Below are positions 6,961 through 15,523 of a stretch of DNA of 32,259 nucleotides, piece by piece. The DNA is from an uncultured Treponema sp. (GTDB taxonomy: Bacteria; Spirochaetota; Spirochaetia; Treponematales; Treponemataceae). The translations under genes were made by a program, and so were the position numbers. How positions within the stretch are numbered: position 1 is the stretch's first letter; every line of letters starts with the position of its first letter. Below the pieces are notes generated by a model that was not told where the DNA came from, ran no database searches, and saw nothing but the letters and a program-made list of their open reading frames with translations. The stretch is from contig CALXOI010000013.1 of NCBI GenBank assembly GCA_944389965.1, positions 1-32,259 on the forward strand, written 5' to 3'.

Positions 6961-8808
6961 TTATTGATTCAAAACCGAAAGCGCTGTCCGGACAATTCCA
7001 GCGGCAACATCCGCTGCGTCCCCGGCCGGTACCAGCCGGACGTCTGATTCCGCCCGGATTTTTATTTCTACATTCGGCAGTGTTTTTTCACCAACAACAA
7101 TCCGTACCGGAATACCAATTAAATCCATATCTTTAAATTTAACACCGGGCCGTTCATTCCGGTCATCAAGCAGAACTTCTATTCCGTTCCGGCACAGGGC
7201 CTCGTACACGGTGTCAGCGGTTTCTTTCATTGCACCCTCATATTTCACCGGCACCACGACAACTTGGTAGGGAGCGGCACTCATCGGCCACACAATACCG
7301 TCTTTATCATGGTGTTCTTCGATGATGGACGCCAAAGCCCGATCAACACCGATACCGTAACATCCCATAACCGGTACCTGCTGCTTTCCGTTTTCATCAA
7401 GATACGATACGTTCATAGAGCGGGAATACTTGTATCCTAATTTAAAAATATGCCCCAGCTCATTCCCTTTTTTACTATAAAATTCTGCACCACAGTGGGG
7501 GCATTTATCACCGGCAACAACTGTCCGGACATCGGCTGTCATAAACGGAACAAAATCCCTGCCCGGTTCCACATGCATATTATCTACATCAGCCTGTCCG
7601 CCGCCGGTAACCGTATCATGCACATGAATTTCAAAAGAACCGTTTTCTGTCGCTGTCATGACACTGTTGTCCGCCAACAGGGGAAGTTTTGTTAATCCTA
7701 CCGGTCCCACAAACCCGTGGGGCGCACCGGAAAAACCGATTACATCATCCTCACAGGCAAGTTCCACTTCACTGGCTTTTAATACAGCAGCAAGTTTTGC
7801 TTCATTAACATCCAAATCCCCCCGGATTGCAACTGCAAAAAAAGATTCCGGATAATGGGGTATACCATCGTTTTCTGCCACCCGTTTAAATGTCATTCCA
7901 CCGGGGGCAGCGCGCAAATCCAGTTCACTGTTATATACTTTGTAAATCAACACTTTTATAAACTGTTGCGCCGGCATTTTAAAAAATTCTTCCATCTGCG
8001 CAATCGTTTCCACACCGGGGCAGGGAACTTTTTCTATCTCTGAAACAGCAGGCTGTTGCGGGTTACCGTGTTTATCCACCGGTGCATCAGGAGCACACGC
8101 TGCTTTTTCTGTATTCGCGGCATAACCGCAGCCAGGACACAGAATCAGCGTATCATCACCGACGGCACTTTCTACCATAAATTCTTCTGAACCACTGCCC
8201 CCCATGGCCCCGGAATCAGCGGAGACGGGAATTACAGACAGTCCCAGACGCTTAAAAATCCGCTTATACGCTTTTTCCATAGCGAGATACGTTTTGTCCA
8301 GACTTTCTGCTGTTGCATGAAAAGAATACGCATCTTTCATTGTAAATTCCCTTCCCCGCATTACACCATACCGGGGCCGGATTTCATCCCGGTATTTTGT
8401 ATTTATCTGGTACAGTGTCAACGGGAGCTGCTTATACGAATTCAATTCATCCCGCACCAATGCCGTAAAAGCTTCTTCCGCAGTGGGGCTCACCACAAGT
8501 TCCTCGTCATCACGGTTTTTTATTGTGAGCATTCCGGCCCCCATGGTTTCCCACCGGCCGGATTCCCGCCATAACTCACCGGGTACAACTACCGGCGGAC
8601 GGCACTCCAATGCACCGATGGCATCCATTTCTTCACGTATTATATTTTCCACTTTGCGGAACGCCCGTAACCCCAGGGGAAAATATGCAAACAGTCCGTT
8701 TCCCAGTTTACGGATTAAACCCGCCCGCAACATCAGCTGATGGCTGGAAATAACAGCTTCAGCGGGAACTTCCCGCAACGTGGCAATCAATGTTTCAGAT
8801 GTTTTCAT
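6961..8808 (-). CDS. proS: Prolyl-tRNA synthetase (bacterial type, with editing domain)
   Basis: ProS charges tRNA-Pro. The 615-aa length fits the bacterial type that carries a YbaK-like INS editing domain in the middle (about residues 230-410, including TFKRVAENDGIPHYPESFFAV and GFVGPVGLTKLP). Class II core motifs are visible: motif 2 as YRDEIRPRYGVMRGREFTMKD, and motif 3 near GCYGIGVDRALASIIEEH, followed by an anticodon-binding domain with VLLDDRNERPGVKFKD. Two CxxC pairs, LCPGCGY and CPHCGAE, may bind zinc. The ATG at 8808 has no Shine-Dalgarno; a TATAAA box ends 11 bases upstream, so the leader may be very short, though the -35 is poor. Confidence 0.96.
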   Translation of the reverse strand: MKTSETLIATLREVPAEAVISSHQLMLRAGLIRKLGNGLFAYFPLGLRAFRKVENIIREEMDAIGALECRPPVVVPGELWRESGRWETMGAGMLTIKNRDDEELVVSPTAEEAFTALVRDELNSYKQLPLTLYQINTKYRDEIRPRYGVMRGREFTMKDAYSFHATAESLDKTYLAMEKAYKRIFKRLGLSVIPVSADSGAMGGSGSEEFMVESAVGDDTLILCPGCGYAANTEKAACAPDAPVDKHGNPQQPAVSEIEKVPCPGVETIAQMEEFFKMPAQQFIKVLIYKVYNSELDLRAAPGGMTFKRVAENDGIPHYPESFFAVAIRGDLDVNEAKLAAVLKASEVELACEDDVIGFSGAPHGFVGPVGLTKLPLLADNSVMTATENGSFEIHVHDTVTGGGQADVDNMHVEPGRDFVPFMTADVRTVVAGDKCPHCGAEFYSKKGNELGHIFKLGYKYSRSMNVSYLDENGKQQVPVMGCYGIGVDRALASIIEEHHDKDGIVWPMSAAPYQVVVVPVKYEGAMKETADTVYEALCRNGIEVLLDDRNERPGVKFKDMDLIGIPVRIVVGEKTLPNVEIKIRAESDVRLVPAGDAADVAAGIVRTALSVLNQ

Positions 8809-8891
8809 AGTTTCAGTATTTTATAGCAGATATAAAATTTGGTAAAGACGGTAAAAATTCCAGAATATCCATATAAAAACACACAGGTACA

Positions 8892-8920
8892 CTGACAAAA
8901 TATATAGAAACAGCTATAAT
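8892..8920 (+). promoter_or_regulatory. Sigma70-type promoter of the NSS symporter
   Basis: CTGACA (8892-8897), a 17-base spacer and TATAAT (8915-8920). The leader is ~27 bases with a GAGAGGAA ribosome site, so this gene uses ordinary leadered initiation, unlike several others here. Confidence 0.75.
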
Positions 8921-8953
8921 ATTACTTCAAATATAAATACGAGAGGAATTATT

Positions 8954-10336
8954 ATGTCTCAACACCGTGAAACCCTGGCATCACGCCTGGGATTTATTTT
9001 TCTATCTGCCGGCTGTGCTATCGGCTTGGGAAATGTATGGCGTTTCCCATATATAACCGGAAAATACGGCGGGGCACTGTTCGTCTTGATATACTTAGTG
9101 TTTCTGGTAATACTCGGCCTGCCAATTATGGTAATGGAATTTTCCATCGGAAGGGCGTCCCGGCAGAATATCGGCAAGGCATTTAAAACCTTGGAACCAG
9201 CAGGAACAAAATGGCATTGGTACGGGCCAGGTGCAATTGCCGGCAACTATATTCTGATGATGTTTTACACAACAGTAACGGGATGGCTTCTGGCATATTG
9301 CTTTGCAAGTGGCGGCGGTTCTTTTAACGGACTGGATGCAGCCGGGGTAGAAACCTATTTCAACCAGCTGCTGGCAAATCCTCTCCGGCAGATTTTATGG
9401 ATGGTGCTGGCGGTTATACTGGGCTTTTCTGTTACTGGACTGGGACTCCGTGGTGGCGTAGAAAAAATCACTAAAATCATGATGTCCTGTCTGCTGGTAC
9501 TGATTGTTATCCTTGCAGTGCATTCCGTACTTATTCCCGGCGGCGGGGAAGGCGTCAAATTTTACCTGTTACCCGACTTCAGTAAAGTCACAGAATCCGG
9601 TTTTGGTGAAGTTATTTTTGCTGCCATGGGACAGGCATTTTTTACGCTGAGTCTGGGAATCGGCGCGATGGAAATATTCGGTTCATACATTGATAAAAAA
9701 CAATCCCTGACGGGAGAATCTATCCGCATCATTGTCCTTGATACTTTTGTTGCCATTATGAGCGGACTGATTATTTTCCCGGCCTGCTTTGCATACAATG
9801 TAAACCCCGGGGCAGGCCCGCAGCTGTTGTTTGTGACAATGCCCAATATCTTCAACCATATGGCAGGCAGCCGTATCTGGGGAACGTTGTTTTTTATATT
9901 CATGAGTTTTGCGGCATTATCCACACTTATCGCAGTATTTGAAAATATTATCAGTTACTGGATGGATGTGCACGGCTGGAGCCGCACAAAAGCGTGCCTG
10001 ATTAACGCAGTTATTATAGCAGTCCTTTCCCTGCCCTGTGTATTCGGATTCAATTTCTGGGCTGGATTCAAACCCTTTGGGGCAGGAACCGGCGTCCTTG
10101 ATTTGGAAGATTTCATTGTTAGTTCAACCCTTTTACCGCTGGGTTCTCTGGTATTCCTGCTCTTCTGCTGCTCAAAGAAAGGCTGGGGCTGGAATAACTT
10201 TATCAGCGAAGCCGACATCGGTGAAGGCATAAAATTTCCGGCAAAAACACGGTTTTACATCACCTGGATTCTTCCGCTGATTGTGCTGGTGATTTTTGTC
10301 AAAGGGTACTTTGACACATTCAGTAAATTATTCTGA
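8954..10336 (+). CDS. Neurotransmitter:sodium symporter (NSS/SNF family) transporter
   Basis: The 460-aa protein has 11-12 membrane segments and the NSS signature in its first one (SAGCAIGLGNVWRFPYITGK, residues ~18-37). This unwound helix binds substrate and Na+ in LeuT-type proteins. Bacterial members take up amino acids such as leucine, tryptophan or tyrosine using the sodium gradient; the substrate here cannot be read from sequence. Other hallmarks are GLPIMVMEFSIGR, the GQAFFTLSLGIGAMEIFGSY helix and a late segment with FAALSTLIAVFENI. The gene has its own promoter and a strong terminator and stands alone between the divergent proS and the convergent glnN. Confidence 0.94.
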   Translation: MSQHRETLASRLGFIFLSAGCAIGLGNVWRFPYITGKYGGALFVLIYLVFLVILGLPIMVMEFSIGRASRQNIGKAFKTLEPAGTKWHWYGPGAIAGNYILMMFYTTVTGWLLAYCFASGGGSFNGLDAAGVETYFNQLLANPLRQILWMVLAVILGFSVTGLGLRGGVEKITKIMMSCLLVLIVILAVHSVLIPGGGEGVKFYLLPDFSKVTESGFGEVIFAAMGQAFFTLSLGIGAMEIFGSYIDKKQSLTGESIRIIVLDTFVAIMSGLIIFPACFAYNVNPGAGPQLLFVTMPNIFNHMAGSRIWGTLFFIFMSFAALSTLIAVFENIISYWMDVHGWSRTKACLINAVIIAVLSLPCVFGFNFWAGFKPFGAGTGVLDLEDFIVSSTLLPLGSLVFLLFCCSKKGWGWNNFISEADIGEGIKFPAKTRFYITWILPLIVLVIFVKGYFDTFSKLF

Positions 10337-10356
10337 AAAGACTGGATAAAAAATAG

Positions 10357-10401
10357 AGCTGTCCCATAGAGGCGCTTCCAATACGGACAGCTGGACTTTT
10401 T
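10357..10401 (+). terminator. Terminator of the NSS symporter gene
   Basis: AGCTGTCC (10357-10364) pairs with GGACAGCT (10385-10392) over a 20-base loop, followed by GGACTTTTTT. It lies 20 bases after the stop codon. Confidence 0.85.
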
Positions 10402-10413
10402 TCTCCATAACGC

Positions 10414-10464
10414 TTTAAAAATACACAGACTTTCCGTACGGTATTTCTACCGGCCGGAAAGTCT
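10414..10464 (-). terminator. Terminator of glnN (long nested hairpin)
   Basis: On the minus strand a perfect 10-bp stem, AGACTTTCCG/CGGAAAGTCT (10427-10436 with 10455-10464), encloses a second stem CGGTA/TACCG around TTTC. It is followed by GTGTATTTTTAAAG. With the symporter terminator it forms a back-to-back pair between convergent genes. Confidence 0.8.
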
Positions 10465-10527
10465 CTCCGTTGCATAATTCAGATAGAACCGCATATCGGA
10501 GTTGCATCCTGTCCTGAATCCCCGGCA

Positions 10528-12615
10528 TTAAATCTTAAACAGTAAATCCCCGTAAGTCGGAAACGGCCAGTAACGCTCACCAACGAGCGTCTCCAATTCA
10601 TCGGCAACAGCCCGCAACTCATTCATTGCCGGAATGACAGAGGACGTGTAAAAATTAGCTTCCGCAGTTACATCACCGCATTCTTTAGTAGAACGGAGTA
10701 CCGTTTCCAAGGCGGATACTTTCTTTGCCGCAGCATCACAAAGCGCAGAAACAGTCTGGATCAGTGATGTTTCTGCGCTGCATTCCGCAGAAGGCACCAG
10801 CGCCCTGATATGTTCGGCAGCAGAAGACACAGTCGTCAAATATTCAAATACTGCCGGAAGGATCTGTTTCCGGGCCATTTCTATCATTGTCAGAGCTTCA
10901 ATATTCAATACTTTAACATATTCTTCCATTTGGATGTCGTACCGGGCTTTCATTTCTGTTTCCGTATAGACATTATGTATCTTAAACAATTCGATATTTT
11001 TCCGGGCAAGGAATGTAGGCATGGCATCTGATGTAGTTTTTAAATTCAGCAGACCGCGGCGTTCCGCTTCTTTTACCCATTCATCGGAATAGCCGTTGCC
11101 ATTAAAAATAATGCGGCTGTGTTCATTTAGTGTCCGTTTAATCAGATTTGTCAATGTTGCGTTAAAATCCTCAGCCAGCTCCAGAATATCTGCAAACTGA
11201 CGGAATTCTTCTGCCACAATGGTATTCAGCATAATATTCGGGCAGGAAATCGACAGGCTGGACCCCAACGACCGGAACTCGAATTTGTTACCGGTAAAAG
11301 CGAATGGAGAGGTCCTGTTACGGTCCGTGTTATCCTTTGGGAACGCAGGCAATGCGTCAACACCAAGTTTAAGCACTTCCTTTGCTTTGCGGTCATACGG
11401 TTTACCGGTTCTAATAGATTCCAGAATGGCTTCCAGTTCATCACCCAAAAACATTGAAATGATTGCCGGAGGTGCTTCGTTGGCACCCAGACGGTGGTCA
11501 TTTCCTGCAGTTGCCACCGATGCCCGCAATAAATCCTGATACTCATCGACACCTTTGATGATTGCGGCAAGTACCAGAAGAAACTGGGCGTTATCTTCCG
11601 GCGTACTGCCCGGTTCCAGCAGGTTTTCACCTTTATCAGTGGAAAGCGACCAGTTATTATGTTTACCGGAACCGTTTACCCCGGCGAAAGGTTTTTCGTG
11701 GAGCAGGCAGACCAAGCCGTGGCGTTCCGCAATCTTTTTCATCATTTCCATAGTCAGCTGGTTATCATCCGCCGCAATGTTGGTAGTCGTAAAAATCGGA
11801 GCCATCTCATGCTGGGCCGGCGCAACTTCATTATGTTTTGTTTTGGAAAGAACGCCGAGTTTCCACAACTCCTCATCAAGTTCTTTCATATATGCTGAAA
11901 CCCGCGGCTTTATTGTGCCAAAGTAATGATCTTCCAGTTCCTGCCCTTTCGGCGGCTTTGCCCCGAACAGGGTTCTACCGGTAAAAATCAAATCTTTGCG
12001 CTGTTCCCACAACTTTCTGTCAATCAGAAAATATTCCTGTTCCGGCCCCACCGTTGTTGATACCCGCCGGACGTTTTTTCCGAACAGTTTTAATATACGC
12101 TTTGCCTGCTTGTCGATGGCATCCATGGAACGCAGGAGCGGCGTTTTTTTATCCAGCGCTTCCCCTCCATATGAACAAAATGCCGTGGGAATGCACAGGG
12201 AGCCGTCTTTGATAAACGCAGGGGACGTAGGGTCCCAGGTTGTGTATCCCCGGGCTTCACAGGTTGCACGGATACCGCCGGAAGGAAAACTGGAACCGTC
12301 AGGCTCACCCCGAACTAATTCTTTACCGGAAAATTCCATGATGACAGTACCATTTCCCTGGGGAGTGATAAAACTGTCATGTTTTTCCGCAGTAATACCG
12401 GTCATCGGCTGAAACCAATGGGTAAAATGAGTTGCCCCTTTTTCCACAGCCCAATCTTTCATTGCATTGGCAACAATATTTGCCACACCGGCATCAAGCG
12501 GAATGCCTTCATCCATCGTTTTTTTCAGCGCTCTGAATGTTTCTTTAGGAAGCCGTTCTTTCATCACGGTTTCGTCAAACACCATGCTTCCAAAAATTTC
12601 TGAAATTCTGATCAT
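10528..12615 (-). CDS. glnN: Type III glutamine synthetase
   Basis: GSIII makes glutamine from glutamate, ammonia and ATP in the cytoplasm. At 695 aa it is of GSIII size and much longer than GSI (~450). Hallmarks are the N-terminal [60 protein letters not shown] and [16 protein letters not shown]. The frame is open 46 codons further upstream, but those codons read through the promoter and leader hairpin; the ATG at 12615 follows AAGGGG and matches the family N-terminus. The gene has its own promoter and a leader with an intrinsic terminator, so expression is probably controlled by termination or read-through. No glnB/glnK or ammonium transporter gene is nearby. Confidence 0.96.
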   Translation of the reverse strand: MIRISEIFGSMVFDETVMKERLPKETFRALKKTMDEGIPLDAGVANIVANAMKDWAVEKGATHFTHWFQPMTGITAEKHDSFITPQGNGTVIMEFSGKELVRGEPDGSSFPSGGIRATCEARGYTTWDPTSPAFIKDGSLCIPTAFCSYGGEALDKKTPLLRSMDAIDKQAKRILKLFGKNVRRVSTTVGPEQEYFLIDRKLWEQRKDLIFTGRTLFGAKPPKGQELEDHYFGTIKPRVSAYMKELDEELWKLGVLSKTKHNEVAPAQHEMAPIFTTTNIAADDNQLTMEMMKKIAERHGLVCLLHEKPFAGVNGSGKHNNWSLSTDKGENLLEPGSTPEDNAQFLLVLAAIIKGVDEYQDLLRASVATAGNDHRLGANEAPPAIISMFLGDELEAILESIRTGKPYDRKAKEVLKLGVDALPAFPKDNTDRNRTSPFAFTGNKFEFRSLGSSLSISCPNIMLNTIVAEEFRQFADILELAEDFNATLTNLIKRTLNEHSRIIFNGNGYSDEWVKEAERRGLLNLKTTSDAMPTFLARKNIELFKIHNVYTETEMKARYDIQMEEYVKVLNIEALTMIEMARKQILPAVFEYLTTVSSAAEHIRALVPSAECSAETSLIQTVSALCDAAAKKVSALETVLRSTKECGDVTAEANFYTSSVIPAMNELRAVADELETLVGERYWPFPTYGDLLFKI

Positions 12616-12660
12616 TCTATGCCCCTTGTCTGTCCGGCAACCCGGATTTTGGATGTAATA

Positions 12661-12707
12661 TAATAAAAAAGGCGGTGCGAACGCTTGTATACCGTTCACA
12701 TCGCCTT
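12661..12707 (-). terminator. Intrinsic terminator in the glnN leader (possible attenuator)
   Basis: On the minus strand a ~14-bp stem (12669-12683 with 12693-12707, one mismatch, loop 12684-12692) is followed by TTTTTTATTATATT. It begins ~11 bases after the predicted start of transcription and lies ahead of the glnN ATG. The only upstream minus gene, glpK, ends 440 bases away and a separate promoter intervenes, so this hairpin lies in the glnN leader. Confidence 0.75.
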
Positions 12708-12724
12708 TGATTCTTACGAGAGTA

Positions 12725-12753
12725 GTTATACACATTCTTAGGGAAAAAGTCAA
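12725..12753 (-). promoter_or_regulatory. Promoter of glnN
   Basis: On the minus strand: TTGACT (12753 to 12748), a 17-base spacer and TATAAC (12730 to 12725). Predicted start of transcription is near 12718, giving a ~100-base leader that includes the terminator hairpin. Confidence 0.75.
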
Positions 12754-13143
12754 CCGGGTTACAGGAATTTATCCGGCAGGAAACAAACAGGCTGTGTATT
12801 TCTGCACAAAATATCCAGAAACAGAAAACAGGATTCCTGATTTGCCATACTTTTTGTGAACACCGGCACACCATAACTGCTGTCCCGGTATCCACCACGT
12901 ACAGATAATTCTGTGGGATACCGCACGTTATAGATCACCGCAAATATCTGCCGGCATACTTGTACCACCCTTTTGTCCCGGCATACACGGGTTGCCGTAC
13001 CGGGCTTAGATGTACCCCTTATGTCGCCCCGCACTGCTTTTATTATGCCGCCCCGGGAAAAAACATTTGTTTGGATAATATTCCTTATTCCACCCCGCAC
13101 TGCGGCTCTGTATACCGGCATGAAACCATTGCCCGACTATGGA

Positions 13144-14637
13144 CTACTCCTGCTGAATCCAGCCCAGACTGCGGTTTACAGCCCGGTGCCATCCGTCTAA
13201 AAGTGTTTCCTGCTGAGTCCGGGAAATTTCCGGCACAAATTCCGTATCAAACCGGTGCTGCTTTTTTATTTCCCCGGTATCTTTCCAGACACCAGTGGCC
13301 AGCCCTGCCAAAAAAGCTGCGCCAAGCGCTGTTGTTTCCCGGATTTCAGGGCGGATAACCTTTTTACCCAGTATGTCTGCCTGAAACTGCATTAAAAATC
13401 CGTCCCTGGTAGCACCGCCATCAGCGTTCAGCACCGATATTTCTGCCCCGGTATCTTTTTCCATAGCCCGAACCAAATCATAACTTTGATACGCAATGGA
13501 TTCCTGTGCTGCCCGGATGATATGTTCCCGTCTTGTGCCCCGGGTAATACCCACCAGACAGCCCCGGGCATACATATCCCAATAGGGGGCACCCAGTCCG
13601 GTAAAAGCAGGCACAAGATACACTCCACCGGAATCAGGTACTTTTTGTGCATAATATTCAGCATCCCGGGCCTCCGTTATCAGCCGTAATTCATCCCGCA
13701 ACCACTGAATTACCGCACCACCAACAAAAACACTGCCTTCCAGCGCATACTGTACGGCATTCCCCGTACCGGCGGCAATTGTTGATAACAATCCGTTACT
13801 GCTTCTGACAAGATTACTGCCGGTGTTCATCAGCAGGAAGCAACCTGTTCCATAAGTATTCTTCACTTCCCCTGAATCAAAACACGTCTGGCCGAACAAA
13901 GCTGCCTGCTGATCTCCGGCGATACCGGCAAGAGGAACAGCTACACCTTGGATATTCATTGTACCGTACACCTGGCTGGACGGGCGTACTTCCGGCAACA
14001 TGGATAGAGGAATATCAAGCCGGCGGCAGATTTCTGGATCCCAACATAAATCTTTTATGTTGAATAACATAGTCCGGCTGGCATTGGTAAAATCTGTAAT
14101 ATGAAGCCGGCCGCCGGACAATTTCCACAAAAGCCACGTATCAACCGTACCGAACAACAGGCGTCCATCCCGGGCTTTTTGCCGGGCACCTTCCACATTA
14201 TCCAGAATCCACTTGATTTTTGTCGCGGAAAAATATGCGTCAATCAGAAGACCGGTCCGTTCTTTAACCAACCGGGAAAATTCCAGGTCTTTATTTAATT
14301 CGTCACACAAACCTGCAGTACGGCGGCACTGCCACACCACGGCATTGTATACCGGCTGTCCTGTTTCTTTATCCCAGACAACGGTTGTTTCCCGCTGGTT
14401 CGTAATACCGATTCCCGCGATTTCTTCCACCGGAATACTGCTTTGGGCCAGAACTTCCATCAGTACACCGTATTGGCAAGAGTAAAGTTCCATCGGGGAC
14501 TGTTCAACCCATCCCGGTTGCGGGTAATACTGGGGAAATTCCCGCTGAACTTGACAAACAATCTGCTGATTTGTATCAAAAATAATACACCGGCTGCTCG
14601 TAGTCCCTTGATCCAGTGCAACAATATATTTTTTCAT
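13144..14637 (-). CDS. glpK: Glycerol kinase
   Basis: GlpK phosphorylates glycerol to sn-glycerol 3-phosphate. The 497-aa protein is of family length and begins with the FGGY-type phosphate loop [18 protein letters not shown]. It then has [17 protein letters not shown], the glycerol-site region WQCRRTAG, the [11 protein letters not shown] segment, [13 protein letters not shown] and C-terminal [19 protein letters not shown]. The ATG at 14637 is chosen because GGAGG sits just upstream and the protein starts as expected; the extra frame to 14688 is leader. No glycerol facilitator or dehydrogenase gene is adjacent. The promoter overlaps that of the divergent tRNA cluster. Confidence 0.96.
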   Translation of the reverse strand: MKKYIVALDQGTTSSRCIIFDTNQQIVCQVQREFPQYYPQPGWVEQSPMELYSCQYGVLMEVLAQSSIPVEEIAGIGITNQRETTVVWDKETGQPVYNAVVWQCRRTAGLCDELNKDLEFSRLVKERTGLLIDAYFSATKIKWILDNVEGARQKARDGRLLFGTVDTWLLWKLSGGRLHITDFTNASRTMLFNIKDLCWDPEICRRLDIPLSMLPEVRPSSQVYGTMNIQGVAVPLAGIAGDQQAALFGQTCFDSGEVKNTYGTGCFLLMNTGSNLVRSSNGLLSTIAAGTGNAVQYALEGSVFVGGAVIQWLRDELRLITEARDAEYYAQKVPDSGGVYLVPAFTGLGAPYWDMYARGCLVGITRGTRREHIIRAAQESIAYQSYDLVRAMEKDTGAEISVLNADGGATRDGFLMQFQADILGKKVIRPEIRETTALGAAFLAGLATGVWKDTGEIKKQHRFDTEFVPEISRTQQETLLDGWHRAVNRSLGWIQQE

Positions 14638-14678
14638 ATAACCTCCGCCATTCCGTGTAACACCTGATTTATACTTGA

Positions 14679-14707
14679 ATTGTAGCATAGATATTACCGG
14701 TTGACAA
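14679..14707 (-). promoter_or_regulatory. Promoter of glpK
   Basis: On the minus strand: TTGTCA (14707 to 14702), a 17-base spacer and TACAAT (14684 to 14679). The leader is ~35 bases and carries a GGAGG site. Its -35 shares bases with the -35 of the divergent tRNA promoter. Confidence 0.75.
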
Positions 14708-14730
14708 ACACAAAGGCTTTACGCTATTAT
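14701..14730 (+). promoter_or_regulatory. Promoter of the tRNA-Ser cluster
   Basis: TTGACA (14701-14706), an 18-base spacer and TATTAT (14725-14730). A TATAAT at 14728 is also present but would need a 21-base spacer. The first tRNA starts at 14746, leaving only a short 5' leader. Confidence 0.7.
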
Positions 14731-14742
14731 AATAAAGCCTTT
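14712..14742. repeat. Inverted repeat overlapping the tRNA promoter
   Basis: AAAGGCTTTA (14712-14721) and TAAAGCCTTT (14733-14742) form a perfect 10-bp dyad with an 11-base loop, followed on the plus strand by a T-run. It looks like an intrinsic terminator placed across the spacer and -10 of the tRNA promoter. Confidence 0.7.
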
Positions 14743-14745
14743 TTT

Positions 14746-14830
14746 GGAGCGGTGGCCGAGTGGTTTAAGGCGGCGGTCTTGAAAACCGTTGTGCTGAGAG
14801 GTACCGGGGGTTCGAATCCCCCCTGCTCCG
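14746..14830 (+). tRNA. tRNA-Ser(TGA)
   Basis: An 85-nt class II tRNA with acceptor stem GGAGCGG/CTGCTCC, discriminator G, anticodon loop CTTGAAA, a long variable arm and the T-loop TTCGAAT. It reads UCA and, by wobble, other UCN codons. The 3' CCA is not encoded. Confidence 0.97.
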
Positions 14831-14882
14831 TCAAGTGATACTTGAATAAAAGGCCGGGCAGGGGCATACTCTGCAACGGTAT

Positions 14883-14967
14883 GGAAGCGTGGTAGAGCGG
14901 TAATACAACGGATTGCTAATCCGTCGGTTCTTCACAGGCCGGGCAGGTTCGACTCCTGTCGCTTCCG
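14883..14967 (+). tRNA. tRNA-Ser(GCT)
   Basis: Class II tRNA with acceptor stem GGAAGCG/CGCTTCC and discriminator G. Anticodon loop TTGCTAA gives GCT, reading AGC and AGU. The long variable arm includes TCTTCACAGG. CCA is not encoded. Confidence 0.96.
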
Positions 14968-14973
14968 TATCAT

Positions 14974-15047
14974 GAGACTATAGCTCAGCTGGATAGAGCG
15001 TCAGATTGCGGATCTGAAGGCCGGTGGTTCGAATCCACTTAGTCTCG
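14974..15047 (+). tRNA. tRNA-Arg(GCG)
   Basis: A 74-nt class I tRNA with a perfect acceptor stem GAGACTA/TAGTCTC, D-arm GCTC/GAGC, anticodon stem TCAGA/TCTGA and loop TTGCGGA, giving anticodon GCG for CGC and CGU codons. Most bacteria use ACG (edited to inosine) for this box, so the G34 form is unusual. CCA is not encoded. Confidence 0.95.
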
Positions 15048-15083
15048 TTAGGGTTTTTATAACCCCAAAACAATAATACTGCT

Positions 15084-15168
15084 GGAGAGATGCGAGAGCG
15101 GTCGAATCGGGCGGTCTCGAAAACCGTTGTACTGCAAAGTACCGGGGGTTCGAATCCCCCTCTCTCCG
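15084..15168 (+). tRNA. tRNA-Ser(CGA)
   Basis: Class II tRNA with acceptor stem GGAGAGA/TCTCTCC, discriminator G and anticodon loop CTCGAAA (CGA), reading UCG. It has the long variable arm and TTCGAAT loop. CCA is not encoded. Confidence 0.96.
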
Positions 15169-15245
15169 TACCGGGGATTCAGAACAGAATTATAACCGGT
15201 ACGTTCTGCTGTTTAAGCAATCTAATCCGGCAAAGAATTATTTTT

Positions 15246-15330
15246 GGAAAGATGTCCGAGTGGTCGATGGTGCAGTCTTGGAAAGGCTGTGTACCGAAAG
15301 GTACCGGGGGTTCGAATCCCCCTCTTTCCG
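15246..15330 (+). tRNA. tRNA-Ser(GGA)
   Basis: Class II tRNA with acceptor stem GGAAAGA/TCTTTCC, discriminator G, anticodon stem CAGTC/GGCTG and loop TTGGAAA (GGA), reading UCC and UCU. It completes a full serine set within 600 bases. CCA is not encoded. Confidence 0.96.
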
Positions 15331-15352
15331 TTACCGCTTACACACAAAGCAC

Positions 15353-15483
15353 AAGACCTTTCCGGCGAGTCCAGGTGCTATGCAAGAAGTTACCGTCCAA
15401 CCCCGTCAGGTTCGGAAGAAAGCAGCGGCAGATGGATAATTTCTGTGCCGTAGATTACCTGGGCTCTTCGGAAAGGTTTTTTC
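15353..15483 (+). ncRNA. ffs: 4.5S-type signal recognition particle RNA
   Basis: The conserved SRP domain IV is present as GTCAGGTTCGGAAGAAAGCA: a GGAA tetraloop closed by TTC/GAA, where the usual form is TCC/GGA (paired changes), flanked by the asymmetric GTCAGG/AGCAGC loop that binds Ffh. Outer stems pair ACCTTTCCG (15356-15364) with CGGAAAGGT (15469-15477) and GAGTCCAGGT with ACCTGGGCTC. The 3' outer strand runs into TTTTTTC, so the closing helix also acts as a terminator. The ends are approximate by a few bases. It lies directly after the serine tRNA cluster and may share its transcript. Confidence 0.93.
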
Positions 15484-15523
15484 TATTCTGCCGGTTATTC
15501 CGGGTTATTAAAAAAGGTTTATT

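Larger units (their letters stand above)
12616..13143. other. Gap between glpK and glnN
   Basis: Of these 528 bases, 12616-12753 hold the glnN leader, hairpin and promoter. The rest (12754-13143) shows no recognisable gene. A minus frame at 12759-13121 is open but has no family match I know. It contains a degenerate repeat: CCCCGCACTGC occurs at 13027 and again at 13093 (66 bases apart), giving the AVRGGI/AVRGDI look of the frame. I read it as non-coding or decayed DNA. Confidence 0.5.

Noticed and set aside
10528-12753. 741-residue form of glnN
   Set aside because: The extra 46 codons read through the promoter and terminator hairpin; GSIII proteins begin at the later ATG.
12759-13121. Open minus-strand frame of ~120 codons between glpK and glnN
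   Set aside because: No known family, repeat-driven AVRGGI-like pattern and no good start signal; it overlaps the glnN promoter side.
15048-15083. Terminator after tRNA-Arg (GGGTT/AACCC)
   Set aside because: The stem is 5 bp and no T-run follows on the plus strand; the tRNA cluster continues beyond it.
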